Part shown: piece by piece, positions 47,409 to 58,820 of the stretch
How positions within the stretch are numbered: the first letter of the stretch is position 1
Layout of the letters: each line of letters opens with the position of its first letter
Origin: Rhytidiadelphus loreus
Lineage: Eukaryota; Streptophyta; Bryopsida; Hypnales; Hylocomiaceae
NCBI GenBank assembly: GCA_947034895.1
Contig: OX344763.1
Coordinates: 41,477,025 to 41,541,024 of the forward strand
DNA length: 64,000 bases
Direction of reading: 5' to 3'
Notes under the pieces: generated by a model
What the model saw: the letters and a program-made list of their open reading frames with translations, nothing else
What the model was told of the DNA's origin: nothing
Database searches by the model: none
Program-made: the position numbers and the translations under genes

Positions 47409-48635
47409 CTAAACATCCTAGATATAAAATATTAGGTATTTGAAAAATATTTTAATTTTGAATATATTTTATTTTATTTTATTTTTTGATAGAAAAAAGT
47501 CAAGTTATTTTAATTGATAAAAAAATTCTTTACAAGATCCACTCTTATACATTCACAATAATTAAAAATTTCCACTAAAAATTGTGAAGAAAATATTTTT
47601 TTTAGATATAAAGGTATTTTAGAAATATAAAATTATTTATCTATCATTTATATGAACATTAAATTTACCTTGACAAGAATAATTTAATTTGAAAATCACT
47701 GCTAAGATTTTTAGGGTGTAAATAATACATTATAGACAATTGCATGCCATAATACTAATATACTATAGATGCAAGTATGCCCAAGTGATGTTTTAGAGTA
47801 CTTCACCTTATGTAATTTAGAGTGGACATTAATAAATATTCTAGTGTTCTGAATGCTAACACATTATAACTTTCATTGTATTTTTTCATCTATATTTCAA
47901 TTAAACTTTAACTCATTTTCGTGGACGCATAGAGTCAACTCTTTTTTTGGCACCATGGAGTTAGATTATACCATTTCAAAAATAAGTCTTTACTTTTCAA
48001 TAAATAAAGTAGTTTTTTTTTCACTTGAAATTTCTATTTCTATTTAAAATGTGGATGAAGTTGCCAAATTTGGATGGAAATATATATGAATATAACTACG
48101 ATAAATCTACCTATGATAGGCAAATTGCCTAATGTAGGATGAAATTAGAGGTCTATGACAAAGGGATTAATTTTTTGTGCTATAGAAGACTTAAGAAACA
48201 TCAAAAATGGTTTCATAAAAAACTTTGAGGATTACATTTTTTTCATTTCATTTAATAAAGTAAATTGACTTGAAGCTCTAAAATGGCTTGTAGATTGGGT
48301 CATGACAGTAAAAAATAACACTATCCCCTTTTACTGTCTTAAAGTCAAACTCAACCATGTTTTTATTTTTAGTAACTCGCAAATACATAATTCTTTTCCT
48401 ATTCCAAACTCTTTTCTATGTTCCTATTTTTTTTAGTGTAACTACTTTCATTACTTTAAAAAAGTTATAAAGGAATTTGCGTTTTATATTGATTGTTGTT
48501 TATTTAGATTTACAACACCTTGGATTTGTAACGAGATGGTTGTAATTCACAATATAAAGGTAATTTTGCATTTTTTTCCCCTTGTTTTAATAAGTCTATG
48601 TAGATCATTCTCTTTTGCTTCTTTCATTGCCTTGT
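47409..48635. other. AT-rich intergenic with a dispersed repeat segment
   Basis: 47,850-48,080 is related to 42,910-43,150 (family D), including GGCACCATGGAG and ACCATTTCAAAA. No coding is seen. Confidence 0.4.
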
Positions 48636-48639
48636 TTGT

Positions 48640-50640
48640 TCAACATGCTTTATATAATTTGTCTATTGTCCTTTCTATTTGTTTTGTAGACTTGATCACA
48701 TCTAGTTGAGATTTTTTTTCCCTTCTCTTCCCTTTGGTAAGCTCATTTATTTTATTTTTTCTCTTTATTTTTTCTTCTATAGATTTAGTTCTCTTGTTTG
48801 TCAATGCCTTTATGTTTTGAATATGTTGGTTAGTAATTAGAACATGGGACTTTGAACAATCAATTTTAGAGTCTTCCATACTCTTTCTTGGTTTGATGAC
48901 TTGTTGAAGTAGTCTCTAAAATCTACTAAAATGTCTTTCTTTTGCAGGATCAAGATCATGATCAATTGCTTGGTCTTCAAATGGACATTTATCCTCTTCA
49001 TCAACAAAATAGTAAACAACATTTTTTTGTATGTTAGGTACATTCTCTTATAAAATTTCTTGGATTTGTACATCTAGTGGTTTGAGAATGAATCCTCACT
49101 AGGTCTTATTTAATTGTCCAGTTTTTGTGGATTTGACTAAATCCCTGTAGCAAAAAATTCAACCTTAATGTTGCTTGGTATCTTCGCTTAAATTTGTGAA
49201 GTGCAAGATTGACCCATTGTATTAAATCTTCTTTTTTAACACTTTTTCTTTTCTTTTGCAAAGACTAGATGTCTTTGTAGGCCATAAAGGTAGTCTTAAA
49301 AGGTTTAAAAACTATCACATCAAATTGCTACAATGCATGAGAGGTATATGAAGGTAAAAAACACACATCTAACTTTGCTTCTCTTGCTGTTGTAATGACA
49401 TCTAAAGTCACATGGAAATTATAGATGTCTAAAATCATTAGAGGTTTACTAACTGTGGTCATCTTCCCTTTTTTGCAATATTTGCTATGAAATGATCAAT
49501 CTATTTAGAGAACAAAAATGAAGATATTCAAACGTTAAGTTACATTCATATAGTGAAATTTATCTCATATAGTGCTAAATAATCTCTCATTCTATGACTG
49601 TCTTTAAATATGTAGAAATTTGGAATGGTTTCACCTCCTCCATTTATAAAATTTAAAACTGTCAAAAGATTCTTTGTCTTTTGCAATCAAAAAATGAATC
49701 ACTTTTGTTCCCCTACGTACTAGTACTCTACCTCTTCCCTTTTCAACTTCGGCTTCACTTTCATTCACATTCCAAATGTGGTGTGGTATGGAGAATATTT
49801 GTTCATTGCATATAAATATGTTAAAGTTTCATTGAGTGTTATTACATTTTTTGAACTTCATATATGATGAAAATAGGATGTTTATTTTTAAACTCTATTT
49901 AATTAAATTGTAAAGGGATTAAGTTTACTTTTCACCATTTCAACAACTTTTTTCTTTCAAATCATGAATAATTAAAGGATGTCTCTATACTAACATGTTG
50001 TCCAGATAGTCTATTAAATCAATCTCTTTTTCAATAGTAAGAACTCATTTTCTTTCTAGTTTTTTTAATTTTCTTTTGCCATTAACATGCTTCATAATAG
50101 TATTTCTTCAAATGTTTTAAAAGTCACTTACAATTCTCAATTTGTGTCTATCTTTTGTAGTTAAGTTTTTTAAAAGGACCTCATTTCTCCATAATCTATG
50201 AGATTGTTTTTTGGTTTTTTTTTATCTATTTGTCTTTTTAGGAGGCAAAGACATTGTATTTTCTAATATTTAAAGTTGGTTTTTAAAAAGTTATAGGGAC
50301 AATTACCTTTACCATTTTTGTGTTGTCTCTGACATTGTGTTGATGTTAGTTGACTTGCCTTGCAGTTAAAAAATATCCCTTTCATATGAGTGAACTTTCC
50401 CCTAATTTGTTGTGAACATTGTAAACAAGAAAAGACTAAAAAATACATTAAAAACAAAAAACAAAAAACAAAAAACAAGATTTCAAGAGATGTATTGTCC
50501 AAGACTAAAAATCTCTTCAGTTTTAACATCCTTCTATACTACTACCTAAAAAATTATGCTTTTACTTTAAAAGGCTCTATTCTTAATCTAAGAAGTTCTT
50601 CTAAAAACTTTCTTTTTATTTTATGTTGTTGACATTACCT
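48640..50640 (-). pseudogene. Decayed pogo/Tigger-like transposase (DDE_1 superfamily)
   Basis: Read on the minus strand through several frames, the expected blocks appear in order: a basic start (KIKRKFLEELLRLR, near 50600), an N-terminal CENP-B/HTH-like stretch (EKEIDLIDYLDN, HPLIIHDLKEKVVEMVKSKL, near 49970-50050), the first catalytic block (WNVNESEAEVEKGRGRVLVR, near 49775), NGGGETIPNFYIFK (49640), the second block (MILDIYNFHVTLDVITTARE, 49430), and the third (SYTSHALQQFDVIVFKPFK, 49310). A lysine-rich tail follows. The first catalytic Asp of the family (usually VDE) reads Asn (VNE). Many stops and frameshifts show it is dead. Terminal inverted repeats were not found. It would once have cut and pasted an element with a TA duplication. 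Confidence 0.8.
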
Positions 50641-51199
50641 CCATCTTTAGTAACGAGTTCTAAAGAAGACCTTTAGATTTAAGCTTTGGTTTATCAAAAC
50701 AAAGTTGATGAAATTCTATAATATATACAAAGGAATGAGAATGTTTTTATGAAAACCATCCAAAATCAAGCACATTCACAAACAATTTACCTTTTCATTG
50801 ATATAGCATTCTCTTGCTTCAAAATAAGTTTTAGCAACTACGCAAATCAGATTTTTCAATGCCTTACTCAATTGAACAATGAGTGGGCAAAATTGAACAA
50901 AAATCATTCCTAAAACATCCATTGACTTCGAGGATATTGTGCAATGGACAATTGTGCTTACATTGCAAATAAATGCAGTTTCATTTTCACAGTGGAAATG
51001 AAGCTTGTATTCAGGGAGCCAAAATAAGAGTCGCTCTTTCACTTTCACTTCTTCATCTGTTAGGGCATAAATTTCTACCACATTTTTTTCATTAAGCATT
51101 TAGTAACCTTTTAACTGCTAATGGAAAATTATACATTTCAAAAAATATTAATTCCAAGCAATACAAAATGAAACTAACTTCAATAGTATGAACAAACTA

Positions 51200-52160
51200 G
51201 AATAATTTACTCGGATATAATCATACAATGATGTCAAATCCATAATCTTTTTTATCATCATGAGGTAGACATCTATAATCCTTCGTAATAGCAAAGGACA
51301 TGAAATGGGAGGCCTCCAAAATGACCTTCCGTGGTATTCAAACCTTCATCACTCAATATTTTCTCAAACTTTATCAAACTTTTGAGAAATGCAACTTCAA
51401 AGTAAGAAGTCATTCTCTTCACAAAATTTTCCGACAACACATATAACTCAGGATGTGGTTGGACAAACCTGTTTGGCAAAATGCTAATGAAATCTACATA
51501 GGTTCATTGCATTATATGCCACAAATAAAACTAAATTAAAAAATTCTTCAAATTAGTGAAAACAAAATAATTCAAAAAATATAAATCTTACCATCCTAAT
51601 TGGGCATGTTCAAATATGCCATACATTATCATCTTTGAGCCCAAAATTCTTTTTCCCTGTTTGATAGGCTTCCCCAATTGCTCAAGAATTGAAACCATGC
51701 CAAAGAGTTCTCAAATGTCACTTTTAGGAATCACATATTTCTGAAGTATTCCCATGAAATTCTTAAACAACAAAGTACTCATTTGAATGGAGGTAGAGTC
51801 ATTTACGTATAAATAATTTACTATATCTTTGTTAAAATCATAGCTGTCGTCATAAAAGTTCTTCCAATGATAAACCTATGAAAATTATGCAAGGTATAGT
51901 CATACTTTAAAAATGTAACAATACTTTATATCTTCTACAATATTAAATCAAAAACAGCGAGTACAATGTATGTTTTCATTGGAAAAAAAAGTACATATTA
52001 CATTATTCATATAGAATAAAAGAGAATGCAAGAAACTATAATGAAAATCTTTAAAGGAAGCTCAAATTGCATACGTTAGTAACTTCAAGAGTGAGAGTCT
52101 CGAGAGGGGAGGGTGGAATTTCATACACTTCTTTGAAGTTTGAAGTGCTTCTTCATTTTC
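51200..52160 (-). pseudogene. Spliced coding relic of unknown family
   Basis: Minus-strand blocks join at good splice sites: YEIPPSPLETLTLEVTN|gtatgc at about 52077; then ag|VYHWKNFYDDSYDFNKD at 51874 running to EHAQLG at 51594 (donor GTAAG); then ag|FVQPHPELYVLSENFVKRM at 51468 running to about 51276. An internal TGA near 51715 breaks the frame, so it appears inactive. A further frame at 51099-50776 (LLFWLPEYKLHFHCENE) could belong to it. Position next to the transposase remnant suggests a second transposon ORF or captured host gene; no domain is recognised. Confidence 0.5.
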
Positions 52161-52499
52161 TTAAAGCTCATTTTCATCTTCAAGTCACATGATACATACA
52201 AGTATTTACATTGGCTTTATCAACAAATATGATGCTCCAAGCCTCTAAATTTATTTATTTTCTCCATCAACCCCAACAATTTTTTATGCTTCTTTCTAGA
52301 ATTATGCCGTACAAAATGTTTCACATTGTATGGAATAGGAGGACATCGACAGAAAATTTGCACAGAAAATGTAGGATAGCTTCGGTTCCTTTTTTCCTTA
52401 AAACCTTATTCCCTACAAAAATATCAATACTATCTTAAAAAAGACAAAAATTTTAAATATCAATTGTCAACAATTTTGATCTCAATATAATTAAAATGT

Positions 52500-52830
52500 C
52501 AACCTACTTACATTGTTTTCACTCCACTCCCTATCATATGGCTGATCTCAAAGAGAACAATGATGCGATAAAAAAAATCATAAATCAAAAAGTGCCACAG
52601 TTATAGTCTTATAGATACCAATCTCAATATACTATTTTAATTCTCTTCTTCATGGTATGGTTGATCTCAAAAAGAACAACAATACGATAGAAGAGATCAT
52701 GAATCAAAAAGTGCTACAATTATAAATACCAACTTCAATATACGAATTTGATTATTCTCCCTATGGCATGGTTGATTTCTAAGAGAACAATGATGCGATA
52801 GTGAAGATCATGAATCAAATAGTACAACAT
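52500..52830. repeat. Three tandem ~115-bp repeats
   Basis: Units centred on ATGG(C/T)TGATCTC-AAGAGAACAA and GATGCGATA...GATCATGAATCAAA recur at about 52540, 52660 and 52771. No ORF. Confidence 0.75.
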
Positions 52831-53248
52831 AAATCGCGAACCAAACCTTCAAACTGAAATACAATGCAATTATAACAAAAAGTATTAGAAATTCCATAGT
52901 TTACTATAAATAGATTTTTTGGGTTTTTTCAAAAACTTTTTGAAGAAATAGACAATTGGAATATTGGACAAACTAAAATTAATTAGGAACCAAAATGAAG
53001 TGTGAATCGAGATAAATAGACCAGTAGATATAGAAATGACTAATAGACAACTAGTTAAGTTAGTTATGATTGGTTAGGACAAATAGACAATATAGTTAAA
53101 CTTCCAGCTAGTTGCAACCAAAAAGTATAAGGACAATTAGTTTTGCGTCTCTCTCTTTTAGGCTTGCAGTGCATTAGGGGAAATTCAGCTGCCTCATATG
53201 GCCGCCAGTTCCCTGAGTTTTTGAACTCTGGGAACTCAGCCACATGCG

Positions 53249-53285
53249 CAGTCTGATGTGGTCGAAGTTCAGTCACATCAGACTG
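53249..53285. repeat. Perfect 12-bp stem hairpin
   Basis: CAGTCTGATGTG (53249-53260) is followed after 13 bases by its exact inverse CACATCAGACTG (53274-53285). Just upstream, AGTTCCCTGAG and CTCTGGGAACT form a second near-perfect hairpin with a short loop. Confidence 0.75.
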
Positions 53286-53435
53286 TAATATTTAATTATT
53301 TTTTAATTATTTTTTTTATAAAAAAGATAAATTATTTTTTATTTTTTATTTTAATATTTTAATATTTAATATTTAATATTTTTTTAAATTATTTTTTTAT
53401 TATTTTTTTATTTGACAACGTACGTTTGGTTCACA

Positions 53436-53472
53436 GCCAGGGGAACAGGCCTGAAACGGCCTTCCCCTGGCC
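53436..53472. repeat. GC-rich hairpin with a related copy near 59555
   Basis: CCAGGGGAACAGGCC and GGCCTTCCCCTGG pair with one small bulge around the loop TGAAAC. A diverged copy (CCAAGGGGAACAGAGC...TCTGAAACGGCCCTCCAG) occurs at 59,553-59,603. Both follow an AT-only run and AACGT(A/T)...GTTT. The pair probably marks the end of a repeated element. Confidence 0.55.
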
Positions 53473-55439
53473 CAAATTCTCTTCTAATGATTGAAGTGTC
53501 GATTTTGTATTTGTGCATTCCTTCAAGTAATACAATAGTCTATTCGTTTAAATTTTGCATGCTCAATTCTTTCAGCTAGAGATTGACTTTTGTGGTTATT
53601 TTATTTATTTTGTTTCTGTCTAATTGTCGCGATTTGTGAGCTTGTTAACTGTCTATCTTATTTGTGTGCTTAGTTGAGTATTAGTGAAGAAGACAAATCC
53701 TCAAGTTATCCAATACACAGTTTCAATTTTGTTCCTTGTATTCTTTTCAATTATAATAGACGGTATGTGTTTGTTAGTCAATTTGTCTTAGTCATTTCTT
53801 GAGTAGAAGGTTGTTTGTGTAGAAATGTCAATTCGTCTTTTGTACCAGTGAGTGGCTGATTTTTGAGAGCATATTGAAGGATGCATATAATGGAATAAAG
53901 AAATCTTAAATAGCTAGAGATTGGCACAATTTTAGTGAAAGTCTATTAGTTGTGAAATTAGTTCTTGAGTGAGAGAGATTAGCCAGTGATTGGCGTAATG
54001 ACTATTGTTGTTTGGGAGAGACTGATTGTCAAGTTGTCAAGCACTGGAGGAACTGCAAACAAATGGATTGAGAAAAAAAATGAGGACAAGTCGATAGGAG
54101 CCGCGAAGGTTTAAAGAACAAAAACTAATGGATAGTAAGTAATTGATTGAATCAAATTTATATTGAAGTTGAAACCTTGTAATTTGGTTAGATGTTAAAT
54201 TGTCAAAGAGTGCTTCTATGTTTATATGTTTTACTAATATTTGTAATTGAGACTATATATGGAGTGCAGCTAGTGATTGACAAGTTAACTGTGTGTTCTT
54301 GTTATGGTCAAATAGATAAGAACTTATTATTGGTAGTAACCAAAGATTGGTGCTAACCAAAAATTGGTGCTTCAAATAGGTCAAATAAACTATTAAGCCA
54401 GAGATTAATAGTGTTTTTAACTTTGCTTATCGATCAATTAGCCAAAATATGCTATGCTTATTATCATCTATTATCTTTGGAGACAATTAGACTTTGTTAG
54501 AAAGGGCTGTGATAATCTTTTGAAATTAATATGAGTAAGTCAAATAGACTGTGAGCATGTCATTATCATGTGAGTCAATGTCTAGAGATGCTTATGCTTG
54601 AATAATGGTCGATTAGTCAAGTTGTGTTATGTTTGTTATTATCTGTGACAAATAGACAATGTTGGTATTGATTGAAATATCTTTTTGATATATATATTTA
54701 CATTAAAAGAAGTTGATTTAAGGAGTCAAATAGGCTAAAAGAATTTTTAAGGGCAATTAGCCAGATAGTGGAGATTATAACTTTGTCTTGTTCTGATCTA
54801 ATTGTCAACTAAAGATGTTCTAAATTTATCAATAAACTTTGCATGTTATTATTGTTGATATTTGGACATGAAAGATTAAGTATAGAACATGACTAATTGA
54901 TTGAGCCCTATTGTGGTAAGGGATGTCGTTGTAGTCAAATGGGCTGAAAAATTTATATTAAGATGTTTTATAGTTATAATGGAAATTAATGTAAAACAAA
55001 TGGTCAAGAAATTGTTTTACTTTGAATTAAAATGACTAATTGACAAGCCGGGTGAGATCGACAAGTGCAAGTACCAGAAGCGCAATCTTGTGTTATAGAA
55101 TAGAAATTCTATATACTTCTTGTTGTGATCTAATGTGGAGAACTAACCAAATTGACAACACATTACAAATAGAATCTTTGTGCAAATACTTGTGCTAACC
55201 TTGTGTGGAAACTTTGGACCAATTGACCATCTGTAGGAGATAGATAAAATTAGTTATGGATTAGTATGGCAAGACCAATTGACAAATGACTATTTGACAA
55301 AATAGCAGATAGGATGTTTGTTAAATTGTAAATGTGCCATGTGGGACTTGGTCCAATTGACAAAAGACCTAAGATCAAAAGATAAACTCTTACCTTTGCA
55401 TACTTTTCATACAGAACTTAGACAAATTGACATTACGTA

Positions 55440-56040
55440 CACTAGTAGACAAAAACAGTGACCAAATCAACAAAAATCAATACAAAAGTGTTGATTTTTT
55501 TTGTTGATTTGGATGTGTTGATTCCGGTACTTTTTAACACAAAAGTGTTGATTTTTTTGTTAATTTTTTGTTAATTTGATCAATATAAAGTATTTTTTTA
55601 AATCAAGAATTTTAAAAATGCAACATACAAATCCACACGGGTAAGCCACCAAGGCAGCCCGCTACAAGGGCAGGCCACCTAAGGGAGCCTATCACGTGGC
55701 AAAGTGGCCCTAATAAGGTTTGAACCTTGCACCTCATACTTGGGGTGCAAGGTTCAAACCATTGCACAACATACTCACACACATGTTCAAGTGTGGAGTA
55801 CTTTCTTATTGATTTAGTTTTAAAAACAAACAAACATTATTTATAGAATACTAACCATGGTGATTTAAACATTTTTCAAATCAAAAAACTTACTTGAGAT
55901 TCTTGAAAGTCAAAATTAACAAAAAAGTGTTGATTTTTTGGTTGATTTAGAATTGCAGTATCCAAATCAACAAAAAAAATTGTTGATTTTGGCATTTTTT
56001 TACCAAAATCAACAAAAAAATGTTATCTCTTATCATTCTA
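55440..56040 (+). mobile_element. CACTA-like element fragment with sub-terminal repeats and nested SINE
   Basis: The left end CACTAGTAGACAAAAAC matches the CACTAGTAGAAAAT termini seen at 56758. Short motifs AAATCAACAAAAA and TTTTTGTTGATTT follow in both orientations, as in the sub-terminal regions of CACTA (En/Spm) transposons. A tRNA-derived SINE interrupts it. No matching right end was found, so the right border is approximate. Confidence 0.5.
55620..55790 (-). mobile_element. tRNA-derived SINE, copy 1
   Basis: On the minus strand there is an A box-like TTGTGCAATGGT and, about 35 bases on, a B box GGTTCAAACCT. A GC-rich body with GTGGCCTGCCC and TTGCCACGTG follows. Related to 57955-58150 and 63535-63690. 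The tRNA-like part contains GGTGCAAGGTTCAAACC twice in inverted arrangement. Confidence 0.65.
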
Positions 56041-56757
56041 TGTATAAGATAAAGGAAAACTGAATGTTGGTGGCAGTGACAATCCCAGATCGCATACATC
56101 AATCATTTGCACCAGTCCTTGTCTCGGTGACGAGAGTAAGTTCTAATTGTTCACCTTATGCATACATTGTCTTCTTTAAAATAAAGTAAAGGTAAGATTA
56201 TTCCCTGCTCAGTTTGAATTCATGTCGACACTACTTTCTTTACAACAGATGTGCAATATGTTCCTACTAATGAGAAATTTCAAAGCTTTCTTTCTGTAGT
56301 CTACCGGAATTAAACAAATGACAATATAGTTCACTTAATTCAATACCTAATCATAAGGTGGTAATCATGATTAAAAGCTGATTATGGATTTGTTAGTGAA
56401 TCTGCCTTGACGGAGAGTTATCGAGAAATCAGAGAATTTAGGTTCTTTATTAACTAGAGGTAATGAGATATTTCAGGTACTAGCTAATCCTCAAAGTGAC
56501 CTCGGACTGACCTGATTGCGTATTCTTAGAAAACTTCCTGACTTCTATGACTAAACAAAATTACCAGAAAATGTGATAAATGTCCAAACTCTCAAAGAGG
56601 TGGGAAAATAAACTAAACAACAACCATCATCACCTCCTAGGGCTACATATCTTGAAAATGATTTGTGCAATAGGTATGAGCACCACTCTGCCTCAGTTTT
56701 CTAGAGGAATCGATCACTATAATGTTGAGCATAATGAATTGTTTGAAAAGCATCTTT
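56041..56757. other. Unassigned sequence into which the CACTA-like element inserted
   Basis: A plus-strand frame with ATG at 56580 (SKLSKRWENKLNN..., HILKMICAIGMSTTLPQFSRG) runs into the element at 56758. It may be a disrupted exon, but no domain is recognised. Confidence 0.3.
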
Positions 56758-57083
56758 CACTAGTAGAAAATGATGTCCAGATCAACAAAAAATCGTCAAT
56801 TTTTTGTTAATGTGGGCACTGTATCGACCATTTTCACAGTTTTCTGTTGATTTGGCACAAGGTAACAAAATGGTTAAATTTTTTTGTTAATTTTGGTAGT
56901 ACAATGTCCAAATCAACAAAACTATAAACACTTTTTTGTTCATTTTCACAGCTTTTTGTTGAATTGGCACAAGATAACAAAATGGTTAAATTTTGTTGTT
57001 ACTTTTGGTAGGTCAACGTCCAAATCAACAAAACAATCAACAATTTAACACTTTTTTACTCACAATTCTGTGTTTTTTGAACT

Positions 57084-57432
57084 CAGCAGACTTTGTTGAC
57101 CTTTTTGGCATAGTAAAACACTTTTTTTGAAAAAACTTTGAACTAAGAAAGGTTAGACAATAAAGCTAAATTTCACCTCCAAAAATCCGTTTGACATTTG
57201 AAGTCTCCAATAAAAAGTTATAGACAAAATTCAGAGCGGGTGATTAAAAATGTCAACAAAAAGGTCCATTTCAACCCCGCTCTGAATTTTATTTATAACT
57301 TTTAATTGGAGACTTCAAATGTGAAATGGATTTTTGGAGGTGAAAATTAGCTTGATTATCTAACTTTTTTTAGTTCAAAGTTTCTTGAAAAGAGGTATTT
57401 TACTATTCCCAAATGGTCACCAAAGTCTGCTG
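57084..57432. repeat. Fold-back unit FB1 (349 bp, ~155-bp arms)
   Basis: It begins CAGCAGACTTTG and ends CAAAGTCTGCTG. The left half (AAAGCTAAATTTCACCTCC, AAAATCCGTTTGACATTTGA, AAAATTCAGAGCGGG) is repeated inverted in the right half. The loop is about 40 bases. Confidence 0.85.
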
Positions 57433-57539
57433 TTCTTACAAAACACACAAAATTATTAATTCAAGAACTACATGTCTATTGTAGAGTTTGAATTACATTT
57501 ATATTGTTTTTGCATTTTTTTTTTTTTTTTTTGTAAAAA

Positions 57540-57888
57540 CAGCAGGCTTTGGTGACCGTTTTGGCATAGTAAAATATGTTTTTTCAAGAAACTTTGAACT
57601 AAGAAAAGTTAGAAAATAAAGCTAAATTTCACCTCCAAAAATCCGTTTAACATTTAAAGTCTCCAATCAAAAGTTATGGACAAAATTCAGAGCGGGGTCG
57701 AAATGAAATTTTTTGTTGACATTTTTAAACACCCGCTCTGAATTTTGTTCATAACTTTTTATTGGAGACTTCAAATGTCAAACGGATTTTTGGAGGTGAA
57801 ATTCAGCTTGATTATCTAACTTTTCTTAGTCCAAAGTTTTTTCAAAAAAAGTGTTTTACTATGCCCAAAAGGTCACCAAAGTCTGCTG
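57540..57888. repeat. Fold-back unit FB2 (349 bp)
   Basis: Same architecture and same length as FB1, with ends CAGCAGGCTTTGGTGACC and GGTCACCAAAGTCTGCTG. FB1 and FB2 are separated by about 107 bases that include a 17-T run. TTCTTACAAAA/TTTTGTAAAAAC next to the ends extends the symmetry. Confidence 0.85.
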
Positions 57889-57954
57889 TTCTTACAAAAA
57901 AAAATGGAAAACAATATAAATGTAATTCTAATTTTCATTTTAACATGTAGAATT

Positions 57955-58150
57955 CGGGGTGGTTCAATGGTTGGAGTCTTGGACCCCAACCGTGAGGTCG
58001 AAGGTTCGAACCTCCACGGCGGTGGCCGCCTACGTGGCATTGATGTGCCACATGGCGGGTTGCCACATGGTGCGGTGTGGCTTTGCCAGTTATTTAAAAA
58101 AAATTATTTTTTAAATTTAAATTTAAAAAAAATTATTATTATTATTATTG
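57955..58150 (+). mobile_element. tRNA-derived SINE, copy 2
   Basis: GGGGTGGTTCAATGGTTGGA contains a pol III A box. GGTTCGAACCT at 58003 is a consensus B box about 35 bases on. A GC-rich body with GTGCCACATGGCGGGTTGCC follows, and the element ends in A/T-rich (ATT)n text. It lies within the CACTA-like element. Confidence 0.75.
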
Positions 58151-58754
58151 ACCAAATTAACAAGAAAAGTAACAAAAAAATCAACACTTTCTTGTTTCAT
58201 AGTGTCCAAGTCAACACGTCCAAATCAACAGAAAATGAACTAACAAAAATCAACACTTTCTTGTCTATTTTTTGTTGATTTGGACGCAGATTTTCTACTA
58301 GTGTTTCGGCACCGAGATGGACTCTAGAACTAACTCCATATGCATATAAACGTCTGACCAGATCATAGTCTATCAAGATGAAAATACCTAATGTTGATTT
58401 GTTACGGATATGAGATCCTCAAAGCTCTCTTCTCGTGCAATCCAATTTCGAGTGAGGATAATCTCACCTAGAGTTCAATGTTTTCTGGCATCGTTGTTGA
58501 AGCGTCCGGAGGAGCTTCACAGACTCCGTTCGCTTTGTGACGACACAACCACAAGTTCAGTCTTGATATCGCCATCCCCACGTAGCTTAAAACAAAAAAA
58601 TTACAAGTTCCACGACGTGTAAGCAACACACAACAAGCATTGGAAATCAGAAATCAAAGTAGACAAAATCGAAGAGGGGGACAATACCGGTAGCTTATAA
58701 AAGTGTGTTGGGTGAAAATGGCTTCCTCCTGCGAATGACTGACCTTACCAGTGA

Positions 58755-58820
58755 AGTGCTGCCTTTAGGGTTCCGACAGTCATACTTGGATGGGAGACAA
58801 CCTGGCCACTTCTTTTGAGG
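58755..58820 (+). pseudogene. Possible 5S rRNA-like relic
   Basis: TACTTGGATGGGAGACAACCTGG resembles the 3' half of plant 5S rRNA (the box C region, TACTAGGATGGGTGACCTCC). AGTGCTGCCTTTAGGG...GACAGT upstream is a weaker match to its middle. It is too diverged and too short to be functional. It may be chance or the head of a 5S-derived SINE. Confidence 0.35.

Larger units (their letters stand above)
52900..55439. other. Gene-free tract packed with TTGAC/GTCAA and AATTGTC/GACAATT motifs
   Basis: No convincing gene is seen. From about 52,950, and densely from 53,580 to 55,440, short words such as CAATTGACAA, GTCAAATAGAC, CTAATTGTC and TAGACAA recur on both strands, roughly every 60-70 bases. An AT-only low-complexity run (53,287-53,412) and two perfect palindromes (53,190-53,285) lie within it. 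It could be a highly decayed satellite or transposon. Confidence 0.45.
56758..58303. mobile_element. Non-autonomous CACTA (En/Spm)-like transposon, 1546 bp, TTT duplication
   Basis: The left end CACTAGTAGAAAAT and the inverted right end are identical over 14 bp. TTT lies on both sides (56755-56757, 58304-58306), matching the 3-bp duplication of CACTA elements. Inside both ends the motif GTCCAAATCAACAAAAA occurs in both orientations, like the transposase-binding sub-terminal repeats of En/Spm. The cargo is two fold-back units (57084-57432, 57540-57888) and a SINE (57955-58150). No transposase ORF. Confidence 0.85.

Noticed and set aside
48640..49073. Two separate lysine-rich genes on the minus strand
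   Set aside because: They are frame-shifted pieces of the C-terminal tail of one decayed transposase.
58003..58013. Functional tRNA gene at the A/B boxes
   Set aside because: No cloverleaf with acceptor stem can be formed; the body and A/T tail fit a SINE.
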